This document shows, piece by piece, positions 1-7,623 of a stretch of 8,301 nucleotides of DNA. The first letter of the stretch is position 1, and each line of letters opens with the position of its first letter. A model generated the notes under the pieces. The model saw nothing but the letters and a program-made list of their open reading frames with translations. It did no database searches and was not told the DNA's origin. The position numbers were made by a program, and so were the translations under genes. Origin of the DNA: Clostridia bacterium (GTDB lineage Bacteria > Bacillota > DSM-16504 > Desulfitibacterales > Desulfitibacteraceae). The DNA lies in assembly GCA_018333845.1 (NCBI GenBank), contig JAGXSK010000116.1:1-8301 (forward strand), written 5' to 3'.

Positions 1-788
1 GCCTGGGCAAGGTAGTTAGTCCAATTACAGGTGCAGCCCTGGGATTAGTAATCTGGTTTGCTCCCTTTTTCGCTTATGGACTCCTTGCAATACCTATAGC
101 CCTGGCAGTATGGTTTTTAGTGAAGGAGCCTGAGCAAAATCAGAAGCAGAAGATAGCTAAATCCCAATACTTTCAGGAATTAAAGAACATTTTCAAGGAA
201 AAGGGAATGTCCCTGGCAGCATGTTTTCTTGCAGGCGCTGTAGTACTGTTTATTCTCTTTGGTGTTTTAAGTTACATCTCGGATATCCTGGAGCAGCAGT
301 ACCAGATCAGGGGAATGGCTAGTGGCCTTCTCATCGCCATCCCAGTTGCTTCCATGGCAATTACGGCATATTTATCTGGACTTATCCTGCAAAAAAAGAT
401 AGGCAATGTCCTAAAGTATGTAACCCTTGGTGGCTTGACAATACTTGGATTTTCCATGGCAGTAATAGCCTTTGTGGCAAATATCTATGTTTTATTTGCT
501 GCCCTGATAATAATGGGAATAGGTACAGGATCAGTACTTCCAGCTATCAACACCCTGATAACCAGTGCTGCAGAAACCTCAGAAAGGGGAATAATTACGT
601 GCATATATGGTTCTACTAGATTTTTTGGTGTAGCCATGGGACCGCCTGCCTTTGGTTTTGTAACAGAGATAGGCAAGCTGCCCTTGTTCCTGGGTGCAAG
701 CGGCCTGGTGCTGATCTCCATTGTAATTGGATTTATTCTCATAAATTCGAAAGCCTTGCTCCCTCCTGAACTCTTACAGGAAAGTTAA
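1..788 (+). CDS. MFS transporter, C-terminal part (5' end outside window)
   Basis: This is a multi-pass inner-membrane carrier of the major facilitator superfamily, probably a proton-coupled drug/metabolite antiporter of the DHA1 type; the substrate cannot be told. The frame is open from position 3 to a TAA at 786-788 (261 residues visible), so the gene begins left of the window. The GTG at 120 is internal: the codons before it encode transmembrane sequence that joins smoothly to it (GKVVSPITGAALG, then a hydrophobic stretch ending WFLVKEPEQ). That Gly/Pro-rich helix followed by a charged, Lys/Gln-rich segment looks like helices 5-6 and the central cytoplasmic loop. About six hydrophobic helices follow, matching the second half of a 12-helix carrier. 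A Gly-rich stretch, IIMGIGTGSVLPAIN, resembles the conserved MFS helix pattern. The gene converges on the minus-strand operon and has no visible functional link to it. Confidence 0.8.
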   Translation, partial: LGKVVSPITGAALGLVIWFAPFFAYGLLAIPIALAVWFLVKEPEQNQKQKIAKSQYFQELKNIFKEKGMSLAACFLAGAVVLFILFGVLSYISDILEQQYQIRGMASGLLIAIPVASMAITAYLSGLILQKKIGNVLKYVTLGGLTILGFSMAVIAFVANIYVLFAALIIMGIGTGSVLPAINTLITSAAETSERGIITCIYGSTRFFGVAMGPPAFGFVTEIGKLPLFLGASGLVLISIVIGFILINSKALLPPELLQES

Positions 789-831
789 TAATTGTCATAA
801 TATCTTTTAGGAAAAATAAAAATACTAGTAA

Positions 832-869
832 TACCGGTAGATTGATAGTGTATTTATCTTCTACCGATA
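832..869. repeat. Imperfect inverted repeat in convergent gap
   Basis: Arms at 832-841 (taccggtaga) and 860-869 (tctaccgata) are reverse complements with one mismatch, separated by 18 nt. In the minus-strand transcript this lies just after the strong hairpin at 873-901. It could be a secondary 3'-end structure or a remnant. Two short palindromes sit in or next to it (tactagta at 823-830, taccggta at 832-839). No function is assigned. Confidence 0.35.
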
Positions 870-872
870 AAT

Positions 873-901
873 ATAGAAGCCGCTTTACAAGCGGCTTCTA
901 T
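873..901. terminator. Probable bidirectional terminator between MFS gene and hypD
   Basis: A perfect 13-bp inverted repeat (873-885 and 889-901) with a 3-nt loop, or 12 bp with a 5-nt loop, and a GC-rich core (gaagccgc/gcggcttc). It lies in the 131-nt gap between two convergent genes, 18 nt past the hypD stop and 84 nt past the MFS stop. The flanks are A/T-rich on both sides: ATATTTAT follows the stem on the minus strand, and a looser TATTATTAATTTTATT follows on the plus strand. Neither is a clean U-tract, so intrinsic termination in both directions is likely but not certain. Nothing else in the gap looks coding. Confidence 0.65.
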
Positions 902-919
902 TGCATATTATTAATTTTA

Positions 920-3277
920 TTAAAACGAAGAATGTTCAGTTCTATTTATTATCTCATCCTGTAAGGCCTTGCTCAAATCGCAGAAATAGTCGCTATAGCC
1001 AGCAACCCGAACTATTAAATCCTTGTATTTCTCAGGTTCCTTTTGGGCCGCAAGGAGTGTTTTCTTATCAACCACATTGAACTGAATATGGTGTCCATCC
1101 AACCTAAAATAAGCCCTTACTAGATGGGATAGATTTGTAATACCCTCATGGCCTTTTAATATACCAGGTGTAAATTTTTGATTTAAAAGGGTTCCTCCAG
1201 TTAGAACCTGGTCTATCTTGCTTGCTGATTTAATAACGGCTGTAGGGCCCTTTCTGTCAGCACCCTGCACAGGCGACATGCCTTCAGATAAAGGTTCGTA
1301 TGCTTTTCTTCCATCAGCTGTTGCTCCTACAACTGAGCCAAAATACACATGACAGGTGGTAGGAAGCAGGTTAATCCTGTACACGCCACCCTTGGTGTTA
1401 GGCCTTCCCTTTACCTCATCATAGTAGGCCTGGAAGATAGACCTCATTATATCGTCAGCATAATCATCATCATTCCCGTACTTGGGTGTTTTATTTAGCA
1501 ATAACTGGCGCACCTTCTCATTACCCTCAAAATTATTCCTCAAAACATCCAGGAGTTCAACAAGGGTAAAGGTTCCTTTATCATACACATGATATTTAAT
1601 TGCTGTCATGGCATCAGTTAAGCTGCCCAACCCTACACCCTGGATATAGTTGGTATTATATCTTGCTCCACCAGCATTATAATCCATCCCCTTTTTGATA
1701 CAATCATCAATTAAGATTGAAAGAAAGGGTGCTGGCAGATAATTAGCATATAGTCTCTCAATTATGTTATTGCCCTTAACCTTTATATCAATAAAATATT
1801 TAAGCTGTTTTTGAAAAGCTGCAAATAGCTCCTCAAAGCTTTTAAAGTCTTCAGGAGAACCAGTTTCCAGTCCAATTATCTTTCCGGTTCGTGGGTCAAT
1901 ACCATTATTCAGGGTTATTTCAAAAACTTTTACCAGGTTAAAATATCCTGTTAAAATATAGGCTTCCTTACCAAAGGCCCCTGTTTCAACACAGCCGCTA
2001 GCTCCCCCATTCCTTGCATCCTCTATGGTCTTACCCTGGTTAAGCAATTCCTCAATTATCATGTCAGCATTAAAAATAGAAGGCTGACCCCAACCCTTTC
2101 TAACAATTCCAAGGGCTCTCCTTAGAAAAGCATCTGGACTTTTCTTGCTAAGCTGAATATTGGTGCTTGGCTGCAGCAGACGCATCTCATCTATAACATC
2201 TAATAATATATATGTTACTTCATTGACCCCATCAGAACCATCAACTTTTAAGCCCCCTGTATTAATATTGGCAAAATCCGTATAAGTTCCACTTTCAGCT
2301 GCAGTCACACCAACCTTGGGTGGTGCAGGCTGATTATTAAACTTAATCCACAAGCACTGTAAAAGCTCCTGGGCCTGTTCCCTGGTAATTGCACCCTCAG
2401 CTAATTGCTTTTTATAAAAGGGGTATAAATGCTGATCCAATCTACCAGGACAAAAGGCATCCCATGTGTTTAGTTCAATAATTACTCCTAGATGGACAAA
2501 CCAGTAAGCCTGCAGGGCCTCCCAGAAGTTCCTGGGGGCATTAGCTGGAACATGGGCACAGATCTCAGCTATCTGTTCTAACTCCCTTTTCCGTTGAGGG
2601 TCTGTTTCCTTTACTGCAAGTTCATGCGCCTTTTCACTATATCGCCTGGCAAAGGATATAATGGCCTCGGCACATATCTTCATGGCCTTTAGTTCTTCTT
2701 GTTTGGCATAAGCCTGGGGATCTTTAAGATAATCAATACCAGCCATGCTCTCTTCAATGTCCTTGATAAAATCTAAAAACCCCTTGCGATAAATCTTATC
2801 ATCAAGGACTGTATGCCCTGGGGCCCTCTGTTCCATAAATTCAGTAAAGATACCAGCTTCATAGGCATTCAACCATTCCTGACTCATATGAGAAAAAATA
2901 TGTTCACGAATAGTTCTTCCCTTCCAGTAGGGCTCAATTGTATCCCTATATATTGCCTTTGCCTCATGACTTACACCATAGGGTATTTTCTCCCTGGAAT
3001 CAAGTATATCCAGATCCCTTTGCGTATGGCAGCATATTTCTGGATACGTATATGTAGACTTGGGTGCAGGTCCCCTTTCGCCTACAATAAGTTCCCCTTC
3101 GCCAATCCATATTTCTTTATTCTCAAGCAGGTATTTAAAAGAGAGTGCCCTGCGAACAGGCACAGACATATTGGTATCCCTTTTATAAAACTCTGTAAGG
3201 AGCTCTGCCCTTTCAGTAGAAAGATGAGGAAAGGCCTCAATACTCTCCTGACGTAGTTTAGCAACCCTTTCATTCAT
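920..3277 (-). CDS. hypD: Glycyl radical enzyme, trans-4-hydroxy-L-proline dehydratase (HypD)
   Basis: Predicted cytoplasmic, strictly anaerobic enzyme that dehydrates trans-4-hydroxy-L-proline to 1-pyrroline-5-carboxylate. With the start at 3277 it has 785 residues, the usual HypD length. The PFL-like domain fills most of the protein. The thiyl-radical Cys429 and Glu431 lie in SGCVETGAFGKEAY, and the C-terminal glycyl-radical loop VRVAGYSDYF has Gly760. Residues I recall from the C. difficile HypD active site all occur here at a constant offset of 5: Phe147, His155 (FMEQRAPGH), Asp273 (WDAF), Ser329 and Phe335 (ESGTYTDF), Tyr445 and Thr640 (LPTTCH). Isethionate lyase has Gln and Arg at the His155 and Thr640 positions. 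The GCVETG loop also differs from the GCVEP type of choline and diol lyases. The 796-residue reading from 3310 overlaps the upstream gene and lacks a ribosome site; ATG 3277 has AGGAG 8 nt upstream. It is the last gene of the operon, 4 nt after its activase. Related dehydratases acting on N-methylated hydroxyproline remain a possible alternative. Confidence 0.9.
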   Translation of the reverse strand: MNERVAKLRQESIEAFPHLSTERAELLTEFYKRDTNMSVPVRRALSFKYLLENKEIWIGEGELIVGERGPAPKSTYTYPEICCHTQRDLDILDSREKIPYGVSHEAKAIYRDTIEPYWKGRTIREHIFSHMSQEWLNAYEAGIFTEFMEQRAPGHTVLDDKIYRKGFLDFIKDIEESMAGIDYLKDPQAYAKQEELKAMKICAEAIISFARRYSEKAHELAVKETDPQRKRELEQIAEICAHVPANAPRNFWEALQAYWFVHLGVIIELNTWDAFCPGRLDQHLYPFYKKQLAEGAITREQAQELLQCLWIKFNNQPAPPKVGVTAAESGTYTDFANINTGGLKVDGSDGVNEVTYILLDVIDEMRLLQPSTNIQLSKKSPDAFLRRALGIVRKGWGQPSIFNADMIIEELLNQGKTIEDARNGGASGCVETGAFGKEAYILTGYFNLVKVFEITLNNGIDPRTGKIIGLETGSPEDFKSFEELFAAFQKQLKYFIDIKVKGNNIIERLYANYLPAPFLSILIDDCIKKGMDYNAGGARYNTNYIQGVGLGSLTDAMTAIKYHVYDKGTFTLVELLDVLRNNFEGNEKVRQLLLNKTPKYGNDDDYADDIMRSIFQAYYDEVKGRPNTKGGVYRINLLPTTCHVYFGSVVGATADGRKAYEPLSEGMSPVQGADRKGPTAVIKSASKIDQVLTGGTLLNQKFTPGILKGHEGITNLSHLVRAYFRLDGHHIQFNVVDKKTLLAAQKEPEKYKDLIVRVAGYSDYFCDLSKALQDEIINRTEHSSF

Positions 3278-3281
3278 GCTA

Positions 3282-4157
3282 TCAACTCCTAACTTTAATT
3301 TGTATACCATACCCCTCTAACTGCTCCTTAACCACATGTATTGACTCTGCAGATGGAGACTTAATTGTTGATAACATACATTCCTTTTGCAGTCTATTAT
3401 ATTTATCAATTCCAAGGCTATGATAGGGAAGGATATTTAATTGTTTAATCCCCTTTAAAGAACCAACTAGTTCTCCCATTGCCAGGATGTTTTCCCTATC
3501 ATCATTGACTTCTGGAATAAGGGGAAATCTTATATATATATTATCATGAACATTGCTTAGCTCCGCAAGATTTTTTATTATCAACCCATTAGATACGCCA
3601 GTGTATTTTTTATGCTTCTCATTATCCATTATTTTTAAGTCATACAGGAATAGATCCACCATGCTGCTAATTTCCAGCAAAAAATTTGTTTCCCCATAAC
3701 CTGTTGTGTCTAGACATGTATGAATTTCCTTTTGTCTGCACATGACCAGCATTTCTTTTAAGAAATCAGGCTGCATCAGGGGTTCACCACCGGAAAAAGT
3801 TACCCCTCCCCCTGATTCCTCGTAAAAGACAATATCCTTTTCAATTTCTCCCATCACGTCATCTGGTGTTACTTCACGGCCAACCAGTTCTCTTGCACCA
3901 GATGGGCATACCTCCATACAGCCTCCACACATGGAGCAGGCAGTTCTGGACAGATGGTTGGCACATGTTTTCATGCAGTCTCCGCAGCTTATACACTTAT
4001 TGTTCCACAGCATAAGCTCTGGTTTAATAGCCTGGCTTTCAGGATTATGACACCACCAGCAGTCTAAAGGACAGCCTTTTAAGAAAACTGTAGTACGAAT
4101 GCCAGGACCGTCATGTATAGAGTATTTCATAATGTCAAAGATATATCCAGATGTCAT
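3282..4157 (-). CDS. hypE: Glycyl radical enzyme activase (radical SAM, HypE/PflA type)
   Basis: A 291-residue radical-SAM enzyme that cleaves S-adenosylmethionine and abstracts hydrogen from the target glycine of its partner, here predicted to be Gly760 of the adjacent HypD. The N-terminal HDGPGIRTTVFLKGC leads into the CX3CX2C motif (Cys29, Cys33, Cys36) that binds the catalytic 4Fe-4S cluster. A ferredoxin-like insert follows with two CX2CX2CX3C motifs (Cys55/58/61/65 and Cys74/77/80/84), as in activases of non-PFL glycyl radical enzymes. SGGEP at about 122-126 is the SAM-binding motif, and YDLKIMD at about 172-178 is typical of the family. The start ATG 4157 gives the normal N-terminus but has only a modest TGGGG ribosome site 8 nt upstream. 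It lies 16 nt after livF and 4 nt before hypD. The pairing with HypD rests on adjacency; the family is certain. Confidence 0.9.
   Translation of the reverse strand: MTSGYIFDIMKYSIHDGPGIRTTVFLKGCPLDCWWCHNPESQAIKPELMLWNNKCISCGDCMKTCANHLSRTACSMCGGCMEVCPSGARELVGREVTPDDVMGEIEKDIVFYEESGGGVTFSGGEPLMQPDFLKEMLVMCRQKEIHTCLDTTGYGETNFLLEISSMVDLFLYDLKIMDNEKHKKYTGVSNGLIIKNLAELSNVHDNIYIRFPLIPEVNDDRENILAMGELVGSLKGIKQLNILPYHSLGIDKYNRLQKECMLSTIKSPSAESIHVVKEQLEGYGIQIKVRS
3286..3290 (-). promoter_or_regulatory. Shine-Dalgarno site that sets the hypD start
   Basis: The minus strand reads AGGAGTTGATAGC followed by ATG at 3277, an AGGAG core with an 8-nt spacer. The site lies inside the last codons of the activase gene (TGA stop at 3284-3282), so translation of the two genes is probably coupled. 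It favours ATG 3277 over the ATG at 3310. Confidence 0.8.
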
Positions 4158-4173
4158 TTAATCAACCCCAATC

Positions 4174-4890
4174 TTAGTGCCCCAGGTAAGCCTTGACTAT
4201 ACTCTCGTCTTTGCTCAGCACAGAGGCGTCACCATCCATTACAATTTTTCCAGTTTCCAGGACATATCCCCTATGGGCCAGTTTCAAAGCCACCTTGGCA
4301 TTTTGTTCTACAAGGAGTATGGTAGTTCCCTCTTCATTTATTGTCTTAATTATATTCATAATACCCTGAACTATAATTGGTGCAAGTCCCATTGAAGGCT
4401 CATCAAGAAGTAACACTTTTGGGTTGACCATAAGCGCTCTGCCTATGGCCAGCATTTGCTGCTCTCCTCCAGATAAAAGGCCTCCCATCTGCTTCTGCCT
4501 ATCTTTTAAAACTGGAAATAATTCAAAGGCATGCTCAATTCTCTTTTTTCTCTCTTTATCATCTCTCAGTGTAAAGGAGCCTAATTCTAAATTTTCAAGA
4601 ACAGTTAATTCTTTAAAAATTCTACGTCCCTCAGGCACATGGATTACGCCCATCTCTACAATTTTATGAGGCTCCACCTTGGTTATGTCTAACCCCATAA
4701 ATTTAACTGCGCCAGAACAAGCTGACACCAGGTTAGATATGGTCTTTAAAGTGGTGCTCTTGCCAGCACCATTTGCTCCAAGGAGGGCAACAATCTCACC
4801 CTTACGTACTTCCATGTTTATTCCCTTAAGGGCATATATCTGCCCATACCTAGTTTCAAGGTTTTCTAGAGAAAGAATTACATCACTCAT
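4174..4890 (-). CDS. livF: LIV-type ABC transporter ATP-binding protein LivF
   Basis: A 238-residue cytoplasmic ATPase, one of two that power a high-affinity LIV/HAAT-family amino-acid importer. It shows Walker A GANGAGKST (38-46), the signature LSGGEQQMLAIGRAL (139 onward), and Walker B VLLLDEP (159-165) with catalytic Glu164. Gln196 sits in LLVEQNA where most ABC ATPases have the H-loop His; this substitution is normal for LivF and separates it from LivG. Length is standard. Its ATG overlaps the livG stop by 4 nt (ATGA), so the two are translationally coupled. A strong AGGAGG lies 10 nt upstream (4901-4906). Because hypE and hypD follow directly, the transported substrate is probably related to hydroxyproline rather than leucine, isoleucine or valine. 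That specificity is inferred from context. Confidence 0.93.
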   Translation of the reverse strand: MSDVILSLENLETRYGQIYALKGINMEVRKGEIVALLGANGAGKSTTLKTISNLVSACSGAVKFMGLDITKVEPHKIVEMGVIHVPEGRRIFKELTVLENLELGSFTLRDDKERKKRIEHAFELFPVLKDRQKQMGGLLSGGEQQMLAIGRALMVNPKVLLLDEPSMGLAPIIVQGIMNIIKTINEEGTTILLVEQNAKVALKLAHRGYVLETGKIVMDGDASVLSKDESIVKAYLGH

Positions 4891-5663
4891 ACAGCATCTT
4901 CCTCCTCTTTACCAAGGTAGGCCTCAATTACCCTGGGATTATTTTGTACTTCCTCTGCTGTACCTTCTGCTATTTTTACTCCGTAGTCAAGAACAAATAT
5001 TTTCTCTGATATTTTCATTACAAGACCCATGTCATGCTCTATCAAAAATACCGTTATCTTTCTTTCATCCCGAATTCTTATAATTAACTCTATTAACTGT
5101 TCCTTTTCATCATTGTTTAATCCTGCTGCAGGCTCATCAAGAAGTAAAAGCTTTGGTTGAGTAGCCAGGGCTCTAGCCCACTCAATTCTCCTCTGGTCAC
5201 CATAAGGCAAATTTTTTGCGATCCTGTCCTTTTTGTTAATAATTCCAACAAAATCAAGGCACTCTTCTGCGACCTCCCTAATCTTCTTTTCCTCGTGTTT
5301 TTGCTGGGGTGTTCTAAAGATTGCTCCAAATGCCCCTGCACTTCCCCGGCAGTGCATTCCCGACATAACATTTTCCAAAACAGTTAAATTTTTAAATAAT
5401 CGTAAATTTTGGAAGGTTCGTGCCATACCCATGTGGGTGATTTTATGGGGTTTTTTGTACATGATACTTTGCCCTTCAAAAAGAATATCCCCAGAATTAG
5501 GCTTATAAAAACCTGTTAAACAGTTAAACGCAGAGGTTTTTCCTGCTCCATTTGGACCTATCAAGCTCTTGATGGAGCCAGGTTCTATTACAAATGATAA
5601 CTTGTTTATTGCAGTTAAGCCACCGAAACTCAGCGTAATATCTTTTACTTCTAATAATGCCAT
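4887..5663 (-). CDS. livG: LIV-type ABC transporter ATP-binding protein LivG
   Basis: A 258-residue cytoplasmic ATPase that pairs with LivF. Walker A is GPNGAGKTS (36-44). The signature region has the LivG form LPYGDQRRIEWARAL (from 152) instead of LSGGQ. Walker B is LLLLDEP (172-178) with Glu177, and His210 (LIEHDMG) is the switch histidine. ARTFQNLRLF (81-90) holds the Q-loop glutamine. The C-terminus ends in an acidic KEEEDAV tail. The start at 5663 follows the livM stop by 16 nt. The ribosome site is weak: AAAGGG about 11 nt upstream, within the end of livM. Family membership is clear from the motifs; the ligand of the complex is not determined by this subunit. Confidence 0.93.
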   Translation of the reverse strand: MALLEVKDITLSFGGLTAINKLSFVIEPGSIKSLIGPNGAGKTSAFNCLTGFYKPNSGDILFEGQSIMYKKPHKITHMGMARTFQNLRLFKNLTVLENVMSGMHCRGSAGAFGAIFRTPQQKHEEKKIREVAEECLDFVGIINKKDRIAKNLPYGDQRRIEWARALATQPKLLLLDEPAAGLNNDEKEQLIELIIRIRDERKITVFLIEHDMGLVMKISEKIFVLDYGVKIAEGTAEEVQNNPRVIEAYLGKEEEDAV

Positions 5664-5679
5664 AGCTCATCACGCCCTT

Positions 5680-6693
5680 TCAAGTTCGTCGATCCGGCCA
5701 GATTCCCTGGGGACGGTATATCATAATCAACAGCAAGATAATAGCAAAAATCAGCATTCTGTATTGTCCAATTCCCCTGAACACCTCTGGGAAAATGGTC
5801 ACAATTAAGGCGCCAAGAACAACACCTGGGATTTTACCCATACCACCAAGGATTACTGCCAAAAGAATCATTACTGAATGAATAAACATAAAGGATTCTG
5901 GTGAAATTGCAGTCATTTTCACGGCCATAAAGGAGCCTGCAATGGCACCAAAAACTGAGCCAATAATAAAGGCATAAAGTCTAGCTGCTACCACATTTAT
6001 ACCCATGGCCTCAGCAGCATCCTCATCCTCCCGAATGTACTGCCATGCCCTTCCAAGACGTGAATAATATAATCTATATGAAACAATTATTGCTATTACA
6101 GCTAATATAAAGAACATGTAATAAAAGTGACTAATCTGATTAAGGGTAATGCCGAATAAGACCGGTCTTTCTATACCAATTAGTCCACTAGCACCACCTG
6201 TAATTTCAAGGTTCCTGGCAGCCAGCCTTGTTATTTCTCCAAAACCCAGGGTGACTATTGCCAAATAGTCACTTCTAAGTCTAAGTGTTGGACCACCAAT
6301 CATCAATCCTGCGATTATGGCAGCCAGAGCACTAAAGGGCAGGGTCAACCAAAAGCTCATACCAAACTGGGCACTTAAGATGCCAGTTGTATAGGCGCCT
6401 ACTGCAAAAAAAGCAGCATAGCCCAAGCTAAGAAGCCCTGCAAATCCAACAATGATATTTAGTCCCAAACAAACTACTATATAAAACCAGGCATTGGTCA
6501 TTACCTCCTGGGTATATCTGCTGGTGGTTTGAGGCAGATATAGAGCCACTAAAACTACCAAAATTATGAAACCATAACGTACAACAGGTTTATCAAAAAG
6601 CCCATAGAGGTTGTCTATTAATTTATTAAAGGGATTATTATTCTTGAGGCCTTGTTGCTGTGCTTTTTGCAAAGCAGATTCTTTTTCCGCCAT
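5680..6693 (-). CDS. livM: LIV-type ABC transporter permease LivM
   Basis: A 337-residue integral membrane subunit, one of the two permeases of the importer. About 40 hydrophilic, Gln/Asn-rich residues precede the first membrane helix. Then come the LivM hallmarks: GLNIIVGFAGLLSLGYAAFF (77-96), the loop RLRSDYLAIVTLGFGEITRL (138-157), and an EAA-type ATPase-docking segment GRAWQYIREDEDAAEAMGIN (214-233). Roughly eight to ten hydrophobic segments can be seen. The C-terminus YRPQGIWPDRR is typical of the family. It starts 5 nt after the livH stop, with an AAAGGA ribosome site (6704-6710 region) 10 nt upstream of ATG 6693. It would form the translocation pore with LivH. Confidence 0.92.
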   Translation of the reverse strand: MAEKESALQKAQQQGLKNNNPFNKLIDNLYGLFDKPVVRYGFIILVVLVALYLPQTTSRYTQEVMTNAWFYIVVCLGLNIIVGFAGLLSLGYAAFFAVGAYTTGILSAQFGMSFWLTLPFSALAAIIAGLMIGGPTLRLRSDYLAIVTLGFGEITRLAARNLEITGGASGLIGIERPVLFGITLNQISHFYYMFFILAVIAIIVSYRLYYSRLGRAWQYIREDEDAAEAMGINVVAARLYAFIIGSVFGAIAGSFMAVKMTAISPESFMFIHSVMILLAVILGGMGKIPGVVLGALIVTIFPEVFRGIGQYRMLIFAIILLLIMIYRPQGIWPDRRT

Positions 6694-6698
6694 TGTAT

Positions 6699-7616
6699 CT
6701 ACATCCTTTCACTTTCTTTTTTGCCTAATAAACCTGTAGGCTTGAATATGAGAATCAAGATGAGGATGCCGAAGGAGAATACATCCTTCCATTCAGAACC
6801 AATAAAAGGAATCTGAGTTCCAAAGGCCTCTAATAATCCTAATAGTATTCCGCCAAGCATTGCACCTGGAATAATACCAATACCACCAATAACTGCCGCG
6901 GTAAAAGCTTTAATGCCTATAATAAAACCCATAAAAAAATGAATGCTTCCATAATATACCCCCGCCATTATTCCCGCCGCTGCTGCCAGGGACGAACCTA
7001 CAAAAAATGTAAGGGCAATCATTTTATGAACATTTATACCCATGAGGCGACAGCAGTCATGATCAAGGGCAATGGCCCTCATTGCTTTTCCGTACATTGT
7101 CCTTGTAATGAACATATGAAGTATAAACATAAGGACAAAAGCCGAAATTATTAAAATCAGCTGGGTCTGAGTAATATAAACACTACCTAGAGAAAAGCCT
7201 TCATATCCAAGACCAGTTCTAAATGGTCTATATTGACCCCCTGTAATAATCATGGTTGAGTTGTATAAAATCATAGATACAGCCAAGGCAGTAATCAAAA
7301 TTGAAAGCCTTGGTGCAGCAAGCATGGGTCTATAAGCAACCCTTTGTATTAAAACACCTAATAATCCCACAATTATCATGGTAATAATCATTGCAATCAT
7401 AATACCGAGCCACTGATTTCCTATTACAGTAGCTCCTAAAACACCTAAAATGGATAAGCCAACAAACGCACCAACCATATAGATGTCTGCATGGGCGAAG
7501 TTTAGTAGTTTTATAATTCCATAAACCATTGAATATCCAAGGGCTACAAGTCCATAAAAGGAACCCAAAAGTAGTCCATTAAAAAGCTGTTGAAGAAATA
7601 TTTCCTGAAAAGACAT
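6699..7616 (-). CDS. livH: LIV-type ABC transporter permease LivH
   Basis: A 305-residue membrane permease that pairs with LivM. The N-terminus has the LivH signature GLLLGSFYGLVALGYSMVYG (14-33) followed by IKLLNFAHADIYMVGAF. The ATPase-docking loop is YGKAMRAIALDHDCCRLMGI (175-194), and the conserved Gly-rich helix is FTAAVIGGIGIIPGAMLGG (238-256). About eight hydrophobic segments are visible, and the protein ends FKPTGLLGKK plus a charged tail. An in-frame ATG at 7658 would add 14 residues but falls inside a stem-loop and has no ribosome site. ATG 7616 is chosen because GAAAGGA lies 7 nt upstream and the length then matches the family. Downstream spacing to livM is 5 nt, indicating one operon. 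Confidence 0.92.
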   Translation of the reverse strand: MSFQEIFLQQLFNGLLLGSFYGLVALGYSMVYGIIKLLNFAHADIYMVGAFVGLSILGVLGATVIGNQWLGIMIAMIITMIIVGLLGVLIQRVAYRPMLAAPRLSILITALAVSMILYNSTMIITGGQYRPFRTGLGYEGFSLGSVYITQTQLILIISAFVLMFILHMFITRTMYGKAMRAIALDHDCCRLMGINVHKMIALTFFVGSSLAAAAGIMAGVYYGSIHFFMGFIIGIKAFTAAVIGGIGIIPGAMLGGILLGLLEAFGTQIPFIGSEWKDVFSFGILILILIFKPTGLLGKKESERM

Positions 7617-7623
7617 ACCCTCA

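Noticed and set aside
120..788. GTG at 120 as the start of a short 222-residue MFS-like protein
   Set aside because: The frame is open to the window edge, and the preceding codons encode fitting transmembrane sequence, so GTG 120 is an internal Val codon of a gene cut by the window.
2813..3256. 147-codon plus-strand open frame opposite hypD
   Set aside because: It lies wholly antisense to the conserved N-terminal part of hypD, has no ribosome site, and its translation resembles no family. It is a shadow frame.
920..3277. Pyruvate formate-lyase, choline TMA-lyase, diol dehydratase or isethionate lyase as the identity of the glycyl radical enzyme
   Set aside because: The GCVETG loop differs from PFL (paired cysteines) and from the GCVEP type of choline and diol lyases. 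The positions that carry Gln and Arg in isethionate lyase are His155 and Thr640, as in HypD.
4679..5083. 134-codon plus-strand open frame opposite livF/livG
   Set aside because: Antisense to the Walker A region and N-terminus of livF and the end of livG; low-complexity translation with no domain. It is a shadow of well-supported genes.
4397..5150. Direct repeat ggctcatcaagaagtaa in livF (around 4399) and livG (around 5132)
   Set aside because: Both copies encode the Walker B segment LLLLDEP of homologous ATPases. It reflects shared ancestry, not a repeat element.
5117..5371. 84-codon minus-strand frame inside livG, and other small frames within the liv genes
   Set aside because: Out of frame inside intact conserved genes that show all motifs; there is no sign of frameshift or nested genes.
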